Part shown: positions 37,451-47,036 of the stretch, one piece after another
Numbering within the stretch: position 1 is the first letter of the stretch
Layout of the letters: every line of letters starts with the position of its first letter
From: Comamonadaceae bacterium ALPHA2B
GTDB taxonomy: Bacteria; Pseudomonadota; Gammaproteobacteria; Burkholderiales; Burkholderiaceae_C
Length of the DNA: 64,000 nucleotides
Assembly: GCA_005503065.1 (NCBI GenBank)
Contig: SCOE01000002.1
Location: 186,001 to 250,000, forward strand
Direction: 5' to 3'
Notes under the pieces: generated by a model
What the model saw: the letters and a program-made list of their open reading frames with translations, nothing else
Database searches by the model: none
What the model was told of the DNA's origin: nothing
Position numbers and translations under genes: made by a program

Positions 37451-38803
37451 TCAAGCCCCCGGCTTGTCGGCGTAGGGGTTGTGCGAAGTCTTGAATTCGA
37501 TGCGAAGCGGCGTGCCGACCAGATCGAATTCTTTGCGGAAGCGTGCCTCCAGGAAGCGCCGGTAGCTCTCGCTCACGTGTTCCAGCGAATTGCCGTGCAC
37601 GACGATCACGGGCGGGTTCATGCCGCCCTGGTGGGCGTAGCGCAGCTTGGGCCGGAACATGCCGCTCTTCTTGGGCGCCTGGAACTGCACCGACTCGAGC
37701 AGCAGCCGCGTGAGCACCGGCGTGGACATCTTGCGCATGGCCGAACGGTGCGCCTGCACGATCGACTGCCAGACCGGCCCCAGCCCGAGCCGCTTCTTGG
37801 CCGAGATGAAGTGCACCGCCGCGAACTTCAGGAAGGGCAGCCGGTTCTCGAGCTGGCGCTGGATCTGCTCGCGCTGGTAGCTGTCGACGGCGTCCCACTT
37901 GTTGATCGCGACCACCACCGCGCGCCCGGCCTCGAGGACGAAGCCGGCGATGTGGGCGTCCTGGTCGGTCACGCCCTGCGTGGCATCGATGAGCAGCAGC
38001 ACCACATGGGCGGATTCGATGGCCTGCAGCGTCTTGACCACGGAGAACTTCTCGATGGCCTCGAACACCTTTCCCTTGCGGCGCAGGCCTGCCGTATCGA
38101 TGAGTTCGAAGCGCTGGCCGTTGCGCTCCAGCGGCACGCTGATGGCATCGCGCGTGGTGCCGGGCAGGTCGAAGGCGACCAGCCGCTCCTCGCCCAGCCA
38201 TGTGTTGATCAGGGTGGATTTGCCCACGTTCGGGCGGCCGGCGACGGCCAGGCGGATGGGCCGGCTGGCCGGGTCGTCGCCCTCGCCTTCCTCCGGCTCG
38301 TCGGGCTGCGGCGGCAGCGTGTCGAGCGCCAGCTCGATCAGCGCGCGCACGCCCTGCCCGTGCGCGGAGGAGATCGGGTGCACGTCGCCGAAACCCAGCT
38401 CGTAGAACTCGGCCAGGCGGCTGCTGTCCTTCATGCCCTCGGCCTTGTTGACGGCGAGCAGGCAGGGCTTGCCCAGGCGCCGCAGTTCGTTGGCGATGTC
38501 GTGGTCCTGCGCCGACAGGCCCTGCCGGCCGTCGAGCACGAAGACGACGACGTCGGCCTCGGCCACGGCCTGGCGCGTCTGCTTGGCCATTTCGCGGTAG
38601 ATCCCGCTGCCGGCGTCGGGCTCGAAACCACCGGTATCGATGACGATGAACTCGCGTGCCCCGATGTGCCCCGTGCCGTAGTGGCGGTCGCGCGTCAGGC
38701 CGGCGAAGTCCGCCACGATGGCGTCACGCGTCTGCGTGAGGCGGTTGAACAGGGTCGACTTGCCCACGTTGGGGCGGCCGACCAAGGCGATGACGGGTTT
38801 CAT
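37451..38803 (-). CDS. der: Ribosome assembly GTPase Der (EngA)
   Basis: Double GTPase of 450 aa needed for 50S assembly. Two G domains are seen, each with its own P loop: [14 protein letters not shown] at residues 8-21 and [18 protein letters not shown] near residue 195. DTGGF and [10 protein letters not shown] are the G3 motifs and VNKAEG and INKWDAVD the G4 motifs. The C-terminal KH-like domain ends in [20 protein letters not shown]. It follows bamB on the same strand, but an intrinsic terminator lies between them. Confidence 0.98.
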   Translation of the reverse strand: MKPVIALVGRPNVGKSTLFNRLTQTRDAIVADFAGLTRDRHYGTGHIGAREFIVIDTGGFEPDAGSGIYREMAKQTRQAVAEADVVVFVLDGRQGLSAQDHDIANELRRLGKPCLLAVNKAEGMKDSSRLAEFYELGFGDVHPISSAHGQGVRALIELALDTLPPQPDEPEEGEGDDPASRPIRLAVAGRPNVGKSTLINTWLGEERLVAFDLPGTTRDAISVPLERNGQRFELIDTAGLRRKGKVFEAIEKFSVVKTLQAIESAHVVLLLIDATQGVTDQDAHIAGFVLEAGRAVVVAINKWDAVDSYQREQIQRQLENRLPFLKFAAVHFISAKKRLGLGPVWQSIVQAHRSAMRKMSTPVLTRLLLESVQFQAPKKSGMFRPKLRYAHQGGMNPPVIVVHGNSLEHVSESYRRFLEARFRKEFDLVGTPLRIEFKTSHNPYADKPGA

Positions 38804-38845
38804 GGGCTGACTGTATCCCGCGGACGCGCAAGGCGCGGCCGACAG

Positions 38846-38870
38846 AAAAAAGACGCCGCAGGGCGGCGTC
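38846..38870 (-). terminator. Rho-independent terminator between bamB and der
   Basis: An 8-bp stem GACGCCGC / GCGGCGTC with a 3-base loop is followed on the minus strand by six T. It lies 67 bases past the bamB stop and 42 bases before the der start. Confidence 0.92.
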
Positions 38871-38937
38871 GTTTGGAGGACCGGCCTTGCAGCCGGCGGC
38901 AGGGAAGTGGCGGCGCAACGCCGCCGCGGCAGCAGCC

Positions 38938-40092
38938 CTACTCGGGCCGGTAGCCGAAGACCCCGCCGTTGCGGGTCACGACCACCACGGTGTTGGCGGC
39001 CAGCACGGGCGCGGCGGCGATGGCCGAGCCATCGGGCGCCAGGCGGTTGAGCGGCGAGCCGTCCTCGCGCGACAGGAAGTGCACGGTGCCCGTGTCCTCG
39101 CCGATCACGAGCGTGCGGCCCACGGCGAGCGGCGCCGTCAGCGTGCGCAGGCGCAGGCGGTCGGACGTCCACATGACGTTGCCGTCGGTGCGCCGCCAAG
39201 CCACCACATTGCCGTTCGAGTCGGTCCCGTACACCGCGCGCTCGTCGCCGCCCACGCCTTCCGCGCCGACCGAGGGCTTGTTCCACACCAGCGTGCCGCG
39301 GGTGGTGTCGACGCAGCCGACGGCCGCATAGTAGGCGCGCGCGCAGACCGTCTCGCCCACGCGGCTCACCGTGCCGGTGAGGTCGACCAGGCGCTCCACG
39401 TCGTTGGTGCCGCGCGGCGAGGCGATGGGGACTTCCCAGCGCGAGACACCGTTGTTCGGGTTCATGCCCACCATGCGCGCGCCCACGCCGGCGACCAAGG
39501 TGTCGCCGACCGGGAGCATCACGCCGGGCTTGCGCAGCACGAGCGCATCGCCGGCGGCGCGGGTCTGGGTCCAGAGGCGGCGGCCGCTCTGGCCGTCGAA
39601 GGCGGTGGTGCTGCGGTCTGCGGTTTGCGCGAACACCCGGCGGCCGGCAACCAGCGGCGGGGTGTAGGTTTCGGCCGACAGGCGCTCCTTCCAGAGCACC
39701 TTGCCGCCCTGCAGAGCCACGAGCTCGTTGTCGGCCGTCACCACCGCGGCCATCGAACCATCGCTGCCGACGCCGGCGATCAGCGGCGCGCCCACGCTGG
39801 CACGCCACTGTTCGGCCCCGGTACGTGCATCGATCGCCACCACCGTCCCGTCGGCCGCGGCCACGGTCACGGTGTCGCCGTTGACGGCCGTCTGCAGCGG
39901 GAAGGCCACCGAGGGCAGCTTGGCCGTCCAGGCCTGGCGCACCCCCATCAAGGCATTGTTGGGCGGCAGTTCGGCCGGCTTGGGCTTGGCCGTACCCGAG
40001 CACGCTGCGATGCTGGCGGCAACCGCTATCAAAACCATAGCAGCCCCCGCACGAAGGACGGGCGCTGGAGCACTAAAACGTTTGAAATTCAT
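38938..40092 (-). CDS. bamB: Outer membrane assembly lipoprotein BamB
   Basis: Beta-propeller lipoprotein (384 aa) of the BAM complex, which helps BamA insert outer-membrane proteins. A lipoprotein signal ends in the lipobox IAAC (Cys31). The mature part consists of PQQ-like repeats such as [33 protein letters not shown] and [16 protein letters not shown]. The signal-peptide segment, residues 3-23, is encoded by a dispersed 63-bp element; the hydrophobic AMVLIA is the element's palindromic head read on the opposite strand. It starts 11 bases after yfgM and is followed by a terminator. Confidence 0.96.
   Translation of the reverse strand: MNFKRFSAPAPVLRAGAAMVLIAVAASIAACSGTAKPKPAELPPNNALMGVRQAWTAKLPSVAFPLQTAVNGDTVTVAAADGTVVAIDARTGAEQWRASVGAPLIAGVGSDGSMAAVVTADNELVALQGGKVLWKERLSAETYTPPLVAGRRVFAQTADRSTTAFDGQSGRRLWTQTRAAGDALVLRKPGVMLPVGDTLVAGVGARMVGMNPNNGVSRWEVPIASPRGTNDVERLVDLTGTVSRVGETVCARAYYAAVGCVDTTRGTLVWNKPSVGAEGVGGDERAVYGTDSNGNVVAWRRTDGNVMWTSDRLRLRTLTAPLAVGRTLVIGEDTGTVHFLSREDGSPLNRLAPDGSAIAAAPVLAANTVVVVTRNGGVFGYRPE
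40025..40087 (+). repeat. 63-bp dispersed element, copy 6 (inside bamB signal sequence)
   Basis: The head is GCTATCAAAACCATAGC (40025-40041). The tail has GACGGGCGCTGGAGC in the conserved position and TTTGAAA at the end. The whole element lies within the first 23 codons of bamB, read on the other strand. Confidence 0.85.
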
Positions 40093-40103
40093 GGTGCGTG
40101 CGA

Positions 40104-40787
40104 TCAGGGGTTGGTCTTGGCTGGAGCCGCGTTTGCTTCGAGGGTTTTCGGGTCGACACCCACGGCGTTGAGCTTGATCTCCACCAGCCGCCGGTACTCG
40201 GAGCCGGTGCCCAGGGCCTTCCACGCCTTCTCGTATTCGGCCCGCGCCTCGTCGCGCTTGCCCTGCGCCGCGTAGATGTCGCCACGGCGATCGGCCACCA
40301 GCCCCTCGAAAGGCTTGGGTACGCCGGCCGAGAGTTGCTTGAGCGCCTCGTCCCAGGCCTTGGTGTCCATGAGCTCGGCCGCCAGGCGCAGCCGTGCAAT
40401 CGCCTGGTAGCCGGGATCGACCGCGTTGTCGGCCACCCAGGCCAGCGCGGCACGCGATGCATCGGCCTTGCCCTTGTCGGCCAGCGACTTCGCGGCCAGA
40501 AGGCCCGCCTGCTGTGCATAGGCCGTGCGTGCGAAGCGGCTCCTGATGTCGCCGAAGGCGCGTTCGACGCGATCGGCATCGCCGGCCTGCACCGCCTGAT
40601 CGAGCGTGTCGTACAGCGCTGCGGCCTGTGCAGCCTGGTTGCGCTGGTAGTACTGCCAGCCGTTCCAAGCCACCACCGCGCCGGCAACGAGCAGCACGAC
40701 CCAGGTGATCAGCGTGCCGTAGACATTCCAGAAGTGCTTGAGCCGGTCGAGCTGTTCCTGTTCTTCGAGGTCGAGATGGGTCGCCAT
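40104..40787 (-). CDS. yfgM: YfgM family tetratricopeptide membrane protein
   Basis: 227-aa protein with one N-terminal membrane helix (LITWVVLLVAGAVVAWNGW) and a periplasmic tetratricopeptide-like domain (ALYDTLDQAVQAGDADRVER, then RRGDIYAAQGKRDEARAEYE). YfgM acts with PpiD near the Sec translocon in E. coli, helping proteins that leave it. The order hisS-yfgM-bamB-der is conserved across beta- and gammaproteobacteria. Spacing to hisS is 26 bases and to bamB 11 bases. Confidence 0.95.
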   Translation of the reverse strand: MATHLDLEEQEQLDRLKHFWNVYGTLITWVVLLVAGAVVAWNGWQYYQRNQAAQAAALYDTLDQAVQAGDADRVERAFGDIRSRFARTAYAQQAGLLAAKSLADKGKADASRAALAWVADNAVDPGYQAIARLRLAAELMDTKAWDEALKQLSAGVPKPFEGLVADRRGDIYAAQGKRDEARAEYEKAWKALGTGSEYRRLVEIKLNAVGVDPKTLEANAAPAKTNP

Positions 40788-40813
40788 GCGTTGTCGTTAT
40801 GTGAGAGAGCGCC

Positions 40814-42145
40814 TCAGGACGTGGTGTCCTGGGCAGCCGAGGATTGTAGGGTGGCGGCCCAGCCGGCCACGTCCGCCAGCGGCCGGGCCACCTGGGCGCC
40901 GCTGCCGTCGCGCAGCGACTTGACGGTGACCTCGCCGCGCGCCATTTCGTCGTCGCCGAAGATGAGCGCAAAGCGTGCGCCGCTGGCGTCCGCCTTCTTG
41001 AACTGGGCCTTCATGCCGCCGCCGCCGGCGTGCTGAACCACGGCCACCCCGGCCGCGCGCAGCTGCTCCACGGCAGCCATGGCACGCGGAAGCGCCGCCG
41101 CCGAAGGCACGATCGCGTAGGCGGCAGGGGCAGCCGACGGCACGGCCAGGCCCAGCTCCTGCACCAAGAGCAGCAGCCGCTCGATGCCCAGCCCGAAGCC
41201 CACGGCCGGCGCCGGCTTGCCGCCCATCTGGCCGATCAGTCCGTCGTAGCGGCCGCCGCCGCATACCGTGCCCTGCGAGCCGAGCTGGTCGGTGACCCAC
41301 TCGAAGACGGTGAGGTTGTAGTAGTCCATGCCGCGCACCAGGCGCGGGTTGATGCGGTAGGCCAGGCCGGCGGCGTCGAGGACGGCGCGCACCGCGTCGA
41401 AATGCGCGCGCGACTCCGCGCCGAGGAAGTCCATCAGCTGCGGCGCGGCCTCGACCATGGCCTGCATCGCCGGGTTCTTGGTGTCCAGGATGCGAAGGGG
41501 ATTGCTGTGGAGCCGGCGCTGCGCATCGGCGTCGAGCACGTCGGCATGTGCCTCGAAGTGGCGGATCAGCGCCTCGCGGTGCGCCTGCCGCTCGGCCGGC
41601 TGACCCAGGCTGTTGATTTCCAGGCGAACATGCTGGCCTTCGACCAGGCCCAGCTCGCGCCACAGCGTGCGCACCAGCAGGATCAGCTCCGCGTCCACGT
41701 CGGGACCGGCGAAACCCAGCGCCTCGACGTCGAGCTGGTGGAACTGGCGGTAGCGGCCCTTCTGCGGCCGCTCGTGCCGGAACATCGGGCCGATGGTCCA
41801 CAGGCGCAGCGGGCCGTTGTACAGGGCGTTGTGCTCGACCATCGCGCGCACGATGCCGGCCGTGGCCTCCGGGCGCAGGGTGAGCTTGTCGCCGTTCATC
41901 GAGTCGGTGAAGGAGTACATCTCCTTCTCGACGATGTCGGTCACCTCGCCCAGCCCGCGCACGAAGAGCGCCGTGGGCTCGACCACCGGCGTCAGGATGT
42001 ACTGGTAGCCGTAGCGAGACAGCACGGTGCGCACCGTGGATTCGAACCAATGCCACAGGGCGGAGTCAGGGAGCTTGTCCGTGCGCGGCACGCTCGCCGG
42101 CAGGATGTCGTTCATGCCTTTGACGGCATTGATCTTGTCAGCCAT
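40814..42145 (-). CDS. hisS: Histidine--tRNA ligase
   Basis: Class II aminoacyl-tRNA synthetase (443 aa) that charges tRNA-His. Motif 2 region [15 protein letters not shown], the His-A motif [15 protein letters not shown], motif 3 [18 protein letters not shown] and the C-terminal anticodon-binding domain ([19 protein letters not shown]) are present. The ATG giving [16 protein letters not shown] is the family start. It lies 11 bases downstream of ispG, the conserved ispG-hisS arrangement. Confidence 0.98.
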   Translation of the reverse strand: MADKINAVKGMNDILPASVPRTDKLPDSALWHWFESTVRTVLSRYGYQYILTPVVEPTALFVRGLGEVTDIVEKEMYSFTDSMNGDKLTLRPEATAGIVRAMVEHNALYNGPLRLWTIGPMFRHERPQKGRYRQFHQLDVEALGFAGPDVDAELILLVRTLWRELGLVEGQHVRLEINSLGQPAERQAHREALIRHFEAHADVLDADAQRRLHSNPLRILDTKNPAMQAMVEAAPQLMDFLGAESRAHFDAVRAVLDAAGLAYRINPRLVRGMDYYNLTVFEWVTDQLGSQGTVCGGGRYDGLIGQMGGKPAPAVGFGLGIERLLLLVQELGLAVPSAAPAAYAIVPSAAALPRAMAAVEQLRAAGVAVVQHAGGGGMKAQFKKADASGARFALIFGDDEMARGEVTVKSLRDGSGAQVARPLADVAGWAATLQSSAAQDTTS

Positions 42146-42156
42146 GGGAGGGGAAC

Positions 42157-43449
42157 TCAGGCGGCGTCGGCGGCCTGGGGCTGGCCGAAGCGCTTCTCGA
42201 TGTAGTTTTCGACGATCTGGTGAAATTCGGTGGCGATGTTCTCGCCGCGCAGCGTCAGCGCCTTCTCGCCGTCGATGAAGACGGGCGCGGCCGGCGCCTC
42301 GCCGGTGCCCGGCAGGCTGATGCCGATGTCGGCATGCTTGCTCTCGCCGGGACCGTTGACGATGCAGCCCATGACGGCCACCTTCATCGCCTCGACGCCC
42401 GGGTACTTGTGGCGCCACACCGGCATCTGCATGCGCAGGTAGTCGTCGATCTGCTTGGCCAGCTCCTGGAATGTGGTGCTGGTCGTGCGCCCGCAGCCCG
42501 GGCAGGCGGTGACGCTCGGCACGAACACGCGCAGGCCGAGCGCCTGCAGGATCTCGGAAGCGATCACCACTTCCTGCGTGCGCGACTCGCCGGGCTGCGG
42601 CGTGAGCGAGACGCGTATGGTGTCGCCAATGCCTTCCTGCAGCAGGATCGAGAGCGCCGTCGCCGACGCCACGGTGCCCTTGGTGCCCATGCCGGCCTCG
42701 GTCAGTCCCAGGTGCAGCGCGTAATCGCAGCGGCGGGCCAGTTCGCGGTAGACCGAGATCAAATCCTGCACGCCGCTGACCTTGCAGCTGAGGATGATCT
42801 GGTTGCCGTCCATGCCCATCGATTCGGCGAGCTTCGCGGAATCGATGGCCGAACTGACCAGTGCCTCGTACATCACGCTCTTGGCCTCCCAGGGCTGGGC
42901 GCGACGGCTGTTGATGTCCATGAGGTTGGCCAGCAGCTCCTGGTCCAGGCTGCCCCAGTTGACGCCGATGCGCACGACCTTGTTCCAGAGCATCGCCGCC
43001 TCGATCATCTGGCCGAACTGGCGGTCCTTCTTGTCGCCCTTGCCCACGTTGCCGGGGTTGATGCGGTACTTGGACAGCGCCTCGGCGCAGGCCGGAAACT
43101 CGGTCAGCAGGCGATGGCCGTTGTAGTGGAAATCGCCCACCAGCGGCACGTCGACGCCCATGCGGTCGAGCTGTTCGCGGATGTAGGGCACCTGCTCGGC
43201 AGCCTCCGGCGTGTTGACGGTGATGCGCACCATCTCCGAGCCGGCCTGGGCCAGTTCCTTGACCTGGATCGCGGTGCCGATGGCGTCGACCGTGTCGGTG
43301 TTCGTCATCGACTGCACGCGCACCGGGGCATCGCCACCCACGGTGACCACGCGCGGGCCCCAGACCACGCGCGCCTGGCGAGAACGGCGCGCCGCCGGCG
43401 CTGCCGCGGCGATGGGGCCGTGAGGCACGTTGTCCATGCGATCGGTCAT
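42157..43449 (-). CDS. ispG: 4-hydroxy-3-methylbut-2-en-1-yl diphosphate synthase
   Basis: [4Fe-4S] enzyme (430 aa) of the MEP isoprenoid pathway that reduces MEcPP to HMBPP. The cluster cysteines are in [10 protein letters not shown] and GCIVNGPGE. The barrel domain has [20 protein letters not shown] and [12 protein letters not shown]. The ATG at 43449 is chosen because AAGGAG lies just before it, although a second in-frame ATG occurs four codons later. It follows rodZ by 34 bases. Confidence 0.98.
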   Translation of the reverse strand: MTDRMDNVPHGPIAAAAPAARRSRQARVVWGPRVVTVGGDAPVRVQSMTNTDTVDAIGTAIQVKELAQAGSEMVRITVNTPEAAEQVPYIREQLDRMGVDVPLVGDFHYNGHRLLTEFPACAEALSKYRINPGNVGKGDKKDRQFGQMIEAAMLWNKVVRIGVNWGSLDQELLANLMDINSRRAQPWEAKSVMYEALVSSAIDSAKLAESMGMDGNQIILSCKVSGVQDLISVYRELARRCDYALHLGLTEAGMGTKGTVASATALSILLQEGIGDTIRVSLTPQPGESRTQEVVIASEILQALGLRVFVPSVTACPGCGRTTSTTFQELAKQIDDYLRMQMPVWRHKYPGVEAMKVAVMGCIVNGPGESKHADIGISLPGTGEAPAAPVFIDGEKALTLRGENIATEFHQIVENYIEKRFGQPQAADAA

Positions 43450-43483
43450 CTGCAGCTCCTTCGCAGCGCGCATGCGCACCGCG

Positions 43484-44410
43484 TCAAGATTTGACCTCGA
43501 AGCGCGCAACGCCGCCCGACTTGGCAAGCGGCGCCAGGTCGAAGGCCTTGCCGCGCACGAGCACGTCGACGTTGCTGGCACGGCCGACCACCACCGACAG
43601 CGGCAGGCTTCCCGAAAGCTTGACCGTCTCGCCCGCCGCCACCAGCCTGCGCAGCAGCACCTTGCCACCCGCCTCGCTGACGGTGATCCATGATTCGCCG
43701 CGTGCCGCGGTCAGCACCAGCATGTCGCCGGGGGCGGCGGCGGGTTCCGGCGCCGGGGCAGGCGCGGCAGGCACCGCCTCGGCTGCAGGCGCCGCAGCGC
43801 CTGCCGATGTGGCAGCGGCCACGACGGGTTCGACCACCGTCCCAGGCGGCGCGGCCGGGGCCGAAGCGCCTTCGGAAGATCCGGTTGCCGAGGACGTGCC
43901 TTGGCGGTCCTTGAGCTTGGCCAGCCAGCCTCCCGCGCCATCGAAGACCGACTGCGGCAACCAGAACACCGCCGCCGCACCGATCAGCAGCACGGCCACC
44001 AGCGCCAACAGGGGCCTGGGCAACAAGCGCCCCTGTGGCTGGCGGCCGGCGCCCCGGTGCGGATGCTGGCGAATGTTCCCGCTCATGCTGCGGTCGGCCT
44101 CGGCCAGTGCGGCCTGCGGCGCGCCCGGCAGCTTGGCGAGCACCGGCGCTGGGTCGATACGCAATGCCCGCGCCACGCTGGCAGCCAGGGCACGCGCGAA
44201 CACCGGGTCGGGCAGCGCGTCGATGTCGTCGGCCTCCAGGGCCTCGAGTTTCTGCGGCGGCACCTTGAGCGCCGCAGCCACCACTTCGACGTGCAGCCCA
44301 TGGGCTTCACGCGCCTGGCGCAGCATGTCGCCCGCGCTCATGTGCGTGGTGTCACCCGGCGTCAACGGCACGGCCGCCGATGCGCCGAACTCACTGGCCC
44401 GCTCAATCAT
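43484..44410 (-). CDS. rodZ: RodZ-like helix-turn-helix membrane protein
   Basis: 308-aa protein of the RodZ type, which links MreB filaments to the membrane and helps set cell shape. An N-terminal helix-turn-helix ([20 protein letters not shown] to [19 protein letters not shown]) comes first. A basic stretch and a single membrane helix ([18 protein letters not shown]) follow, then an Ala/Pro-rich linker and a C-terminal DUF4115 domain ([20 protein letters not shown]). The ATG overlaps the last 8 bases of pilW. Order pilW-rodZ-ispG is conserved. Confidence 0.93.
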   Translation of the reverse strand: MIERASEFGASAAVPLTPGDTTHMSAGDMLRQAREAHGLHVEVVAAALKVPPQKLEALEADDIDALPDPVFARALAASVARALRIDPAPVLAKLPGAPQAALAEADRSMSGNIRQHPHRGAGRQPQGRLLPRPLLALVAVLLIGAAAVFWLPQSVFDGAGGWLAKLKDRQGTSSATGSSEGASAPAAPPGTVVEPVVAAATSAGAAAPAAEAVPAAPAPAPEPAAAPGDMLVLTAARGESWITVSEAGGKVLLRRLVAAGETVKLSGSLPLSVVVGRASNVDVLVRGKAFDLAPLAKSGGVARFEVKS

Positions 44411-45251
44411 TGAAGTTGCCGCGCTCGTACGCCAGCGCCTCGCGCGATTGGGGGAAGCGGCGCTGCAGCTGGCTGGCCAGCTGCGCCATGGCCTCACGGT
44501 TGCCCAGGCGGCGCTCGGTCTTCACGCCGAGCCACAGCGACTCGGCGTTGGCCTGCTGGCCGTTGTTGATGCGGCGGATGTAGAACTGCGCCCGCGTGTA
44601 GTCCTCGCGCTGGAACAGCAGCGACGCGAGGTTGTAGCCGATGACCGGATTGCCGGCGTCCATCTCATAGGCCTGGGTGAGGCTCTTCTCGGCCGCGGCC
44701 CGGTCGCCCGCCTGGATCTGGCACACGCCCTGCGTCATCAGCGTCTTGGCGGCATCCTGGTAGGTGGGCACGGCCAACGCGGCGCCGAACTGGGCCACCG
44801 CGTCGGCGTAGCGCTTCTGCTGGCACAGCAGCCAGCCGTAGTTGTGGCGGGTGTCCGGGTCGCGCGGCTTGATCGCGATGGCGCGGCGGAAGCTGTCCTC
44901 GGCCTGGGCCGCGTCGTCCTGCCGCATGTAGATCAGGCCCCGCAGGTTGTAGGCGTCGGCATAGTTGGGATCGGCCGCCAGCGCCTGGTTGATTTCCTGC
45001 ATCGCGACCTCGGTCTGGCCGTGCTGGAAGTAGCCCACCGCGAGCTGCAGGCGCAGCTCGGCGCGGCGCTGCGCCTGGGCCTGGGCCGACTCGGGCGCCA
45101 CCGCCGTGGGCGGGCTGTTCTTCATGTCGGCGAAGGACGTGGTGGTCGTGGTGGTCGTGGTGCAACCGGCAACCGCCATTGCGGCCGCCGCCGCGCCGCC
45201 CCACAGCCAGCGCTGCGAGGACCGGGCCACGGCCGGGGAGTGTTCTGTCAT
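44403..45251 (-). CDS. pilW: Type IV pilus assembly lipoprotein PilW/PilF
   Basis: Outer-membrane lipoprotein (282 aa) with tetratricopeptide repeats that promotes assembly of the PilQ secretin. The signal ends in the lipobox MAVAGC. Right after the Cys comes a run of eight Thr encoded by a 9-bp DNA repeat. TPR units are visible from QLAVGYFQHGQTEVAMQE through DAYNLRGLIYMRQDDAAQAE and HNYGWLLCQQKRYADAV. It starts 4 bases after rlmN and overlaps rodZ by 8 bases. Confidence 0.93.
   Translation of the reverse strand: MTEHSPAVARSSQRWLWGGAAAAAMAVAGCTTTTTTTTSFADMKNSPPTAVAPESAQAQAQRRAELRLQLAVGYFQHGQTEVAMQEINQALAADPNYADAYNLRGLIYMRQDDAAQAEDSFRRAIAIKPRDPDTRHNYGWLLCQQKRYADAVAQFGAALAVPTYQDAAKTLMTQGVCQIQAGDRAAAEKSLTQAYEMDAGNPVIGYNLASLLFQREDYTRAQFYIRRINNGQQANAESLWLGVKTERRLGNREAMAQLASQLQRRFPQSREALAYERGNFND
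45136..45162. repeat. 9-bp tandem repeat in pilW
   Basis: Three units of GTCGTGGTG (the first with one change) lie head to tail in the pilW signal/linker junction and encode, on the minus strand, most of the Thr run. Copy-number change would not shift the frame. Confidence 0.85.
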
Positions 45252-45255
45252 CGGT

Positions 45256-46407
45256 TCAATGCTCCTGCGTCGCATCGGCCGCCACTCCCGGGCGCGCCTT
45301 GTGCAGCACCACGGTGCGCCGTTGCGCCATGCGCTCGGCCGCACGGGTGCGGTCCTTCACGTCGCCGGCGAGCTGGCCGCAGGCCGCGTCGATGTCGTCC
45401 CCGCGCGTCTTGCGCACCGTGGTGACGATGCCTGCGTCGCCCAGCGCACGGGCGAAGGCCTGCACGCGCGCCTGCGGCGAGCGCAGCAGTCCCGAGGCCG
45501 GGAAAGGATTGAAGGGAATGAGGTTGAACTTGCACGACACGCCCTGCGACCGCACCAGGTCGACAAGCTGCTGTGCATGTTCGGGCTGGTCGTTCACCCC
45601 ATCGAGCATGCAGTACTCGAAGGTGATGAAGTCGCGCGGTGCATGCGCCAGGTAGCGCTTGCAGGCCGCGAGGAGTTCCTCGAGCGGGTACTTGCGGTTG
45701 AGCGGCACCAGGTCGTCGCGCAGCGCATCGTTGGGCGCGTGCAGCGACACCGCGAGCGCGACCGGGCAGTCCTGGCCGAGCCGGTCGATCATCGGCACCA
45801 CGCCGGAGGTCGACACCGTCACCCGGCGGCGCGACAGGCCGTAGGCGTTGTCGTCGAGCATGGTGCGCAGCGCGGGAACGAGCGCCCCGTAGTTCTGCAG
45901 CGGCTCGCCCATGCCCATCATCACGACGTTGGAGATGATGCGCTCGTCGCGCTGCAGGTGCTTGCGCAGGAAATGCTCGGCGAACCACAGCTGGGCGACG
46001 ATCTCGCCGGTGCTGAGGTTGCGGCTGAAACCCTGGTGGCCGGTGGAACAGAAGCGGCAACCCACCGCGCACCCGGCCTGGGACGACACGCACAGCGTGC
46101 CCCTGTCGTCCTCCGGAATGAAGACCGCCTCGACGGCATTGCCGTCGCCGACGTCGAACAGCCACTTGATGGTGCCGTCGGCGGACAGCTGCTGCGAGAT
46201 GACGGGCAGCGCCGTCACATGAGCGGTCCCTGCAAGCTTGCCGCGCAGCGACTTCGCCAGATCGGTCATCTGCTCGAAGTCGCTCGCGCCGCGCTGGTGG
46301 ATCCAGCGGAACAGCTGCGTGGCGCGGAAGCGCTTCTCGCCGAGCGCCTCGCAGAACGCGGCCAGCCCCTCGAGGTCGAATTCGAGCAGGTTGGTTCGTG
46401 CGTTCAT
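45256..46407 (-). CDS. rlmN: 23S rRNA/tRNA methyltransferase RlmN
   Basis: Radical SAM methyltransferase (383 aa) that makes 2-methyladenosine at A2503 of 23S rRNA and A37 of some tRNAs. The cluster motif is [11 protein letters not shown]. The methyl-carrying Cys lies in the C-terminal [24 protein letters not shown] and the SLHAPND motif are also in place. Family length. It lies 25 bases downstream of ndk and 4 bases upstream of pilW. Confidence 0.98.
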   Translation of the reverse strand: MNARTNLLEFDLEGLAAFCEALGEKRFRATQLFRWIHQRGASDFEQMTDLAKSLRGKLAGTAHVTALPVISQQLSADGTIKWLFDVGDGNAVEAVFIPEDDRGTLCVSSQAGCAVGCRFCSTGHQGFSRNLSTGEIVAQLWFAEHFLRKHLQRDERIISNVVMMGMGEPLQNYGALVPALRTMLDDNAYGLSRRRVTVSTSGVVPMIDRLGQDCPVALAVSLHAPNDALRDDLVPLNRKYPLEELLAACKRYLAHAPRDFITFEYCMLDGVNDQPEHAQQLVDLVRSQGVSCKFNLIPFNPFPASGLLRSPQARVQAFARALGDAGIVTTVRKTRGDDIDAACGQLAGDVKDRTRAAERMAQRRTVVLHKARPGVAADATQEH

Positions 46408-46432
46408 GCGGCGGCCCGGCCCGGGGGCGGGC

Positions 46433-46846
46433 TTACTTCAGGTTGGGGAAGAAGAAGGCGATCTCGGCCTTGGCCGTCTCTGGGGCGTCCGAGCCGTGCA
46501 CGGCGTTGGCGTCGATGCTATCGGCGAAATCGGCGCGGATGGTGCCCGGAGCCGCCTTCTTGGGATCGGTGGCGCCCATCAGGTCGCGGTTCTTGGCGAT
46601 CGCGTTGTCGCCTTCGAGCGCCTGCACGAAGACCGGACCCGAGACCATGAAGCTCACCAGGTCCTTGAAGAAGGGACGCTCCTTGTGCACGGCATAGAAC
46701 TGCTCGGCCTGGGCCTGCGACAGCTGCATGTATTGGGCGGCGACGATCTTCAGGCCAGCGGCTTCGAAGCGGGAGACGATCTTGCCGATGACGTTCTTGG
46801 CGACGGCGTCGGGCTTGATGATGGAGAGGGTGCGTTCGATGGCCAT
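46433..46846 (-). CDS. ndk: Nucleoside diphosphate kinase
   Basis: Cytoplasmic enzyme of 137 aa that moves the terminal phosphate from ATP to other nucleoside diphosphates through a phosphohistidine. The active-site segment is [20 protein letters not shown], with the His phosphorylated in the reaction. [18 protein letters not shown] opens the protein. It heads the ndk-rlmN-pilW-rodZ-ispG-hisS-yfgM-bamB run. A long leader with a nested stem-loop lies upstream. Confidence 0.98.
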   Translation of the reverse strand: MAIERTLSIIKPDAVAKNVIGKIVSRFEAAGLKIVAAQYMQLSQAQAEQFYAVHKERPFFKDLVSFMVSGPVFVQALEGDNAIAKNRDLMGATDPKKAAPGTIRADFADSIDANAVHGSDAPETAKAEIAFFFPNLK

Positions 46847-46890
46847 GGAATGCTTTCTGAGCGGATGTTGATCTGGAAATGAGCTGTCGA

Positions 46891-46955
46891 ACCGGCACGA
46901 AGTTGCATCGCATGAGACGATGCCTGTGCCGGTCTTGACAAAGCCTTGCATTTTA
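46891..46955 (-). promoter_or_regulatory. ndk leader: nested stem-loop and candidate -10 box
   Basis: The outer stem ACCGGCAC / GTGCCGGT (46891-46898 with 46926-46933) encloses an inner stem GCATCG / CGATGC (46905-46910 with 46918-46923). On the minus strand a TAAAAT sequence (46955-46950) lies just upstream and would put transcription start before the structure, so the ndk operon mRNA would carry it. No good -35 box was seen. Confidence 0.5.
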
Positions 46956-47036
46956 ACCGGGGCGAATGACCGATTCGCGCCATCTCGGTGCAAAAACCGC
47001 AGACAGGCCCATGGCTTGCCCGCGCCAGTCGCGCGC

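Noticed and set aside
45136-45162. Phase variation of pilW by the tandem repeat
   Set aside because: Unit length is a multiple of three, so slippage cannot switch the gene off.
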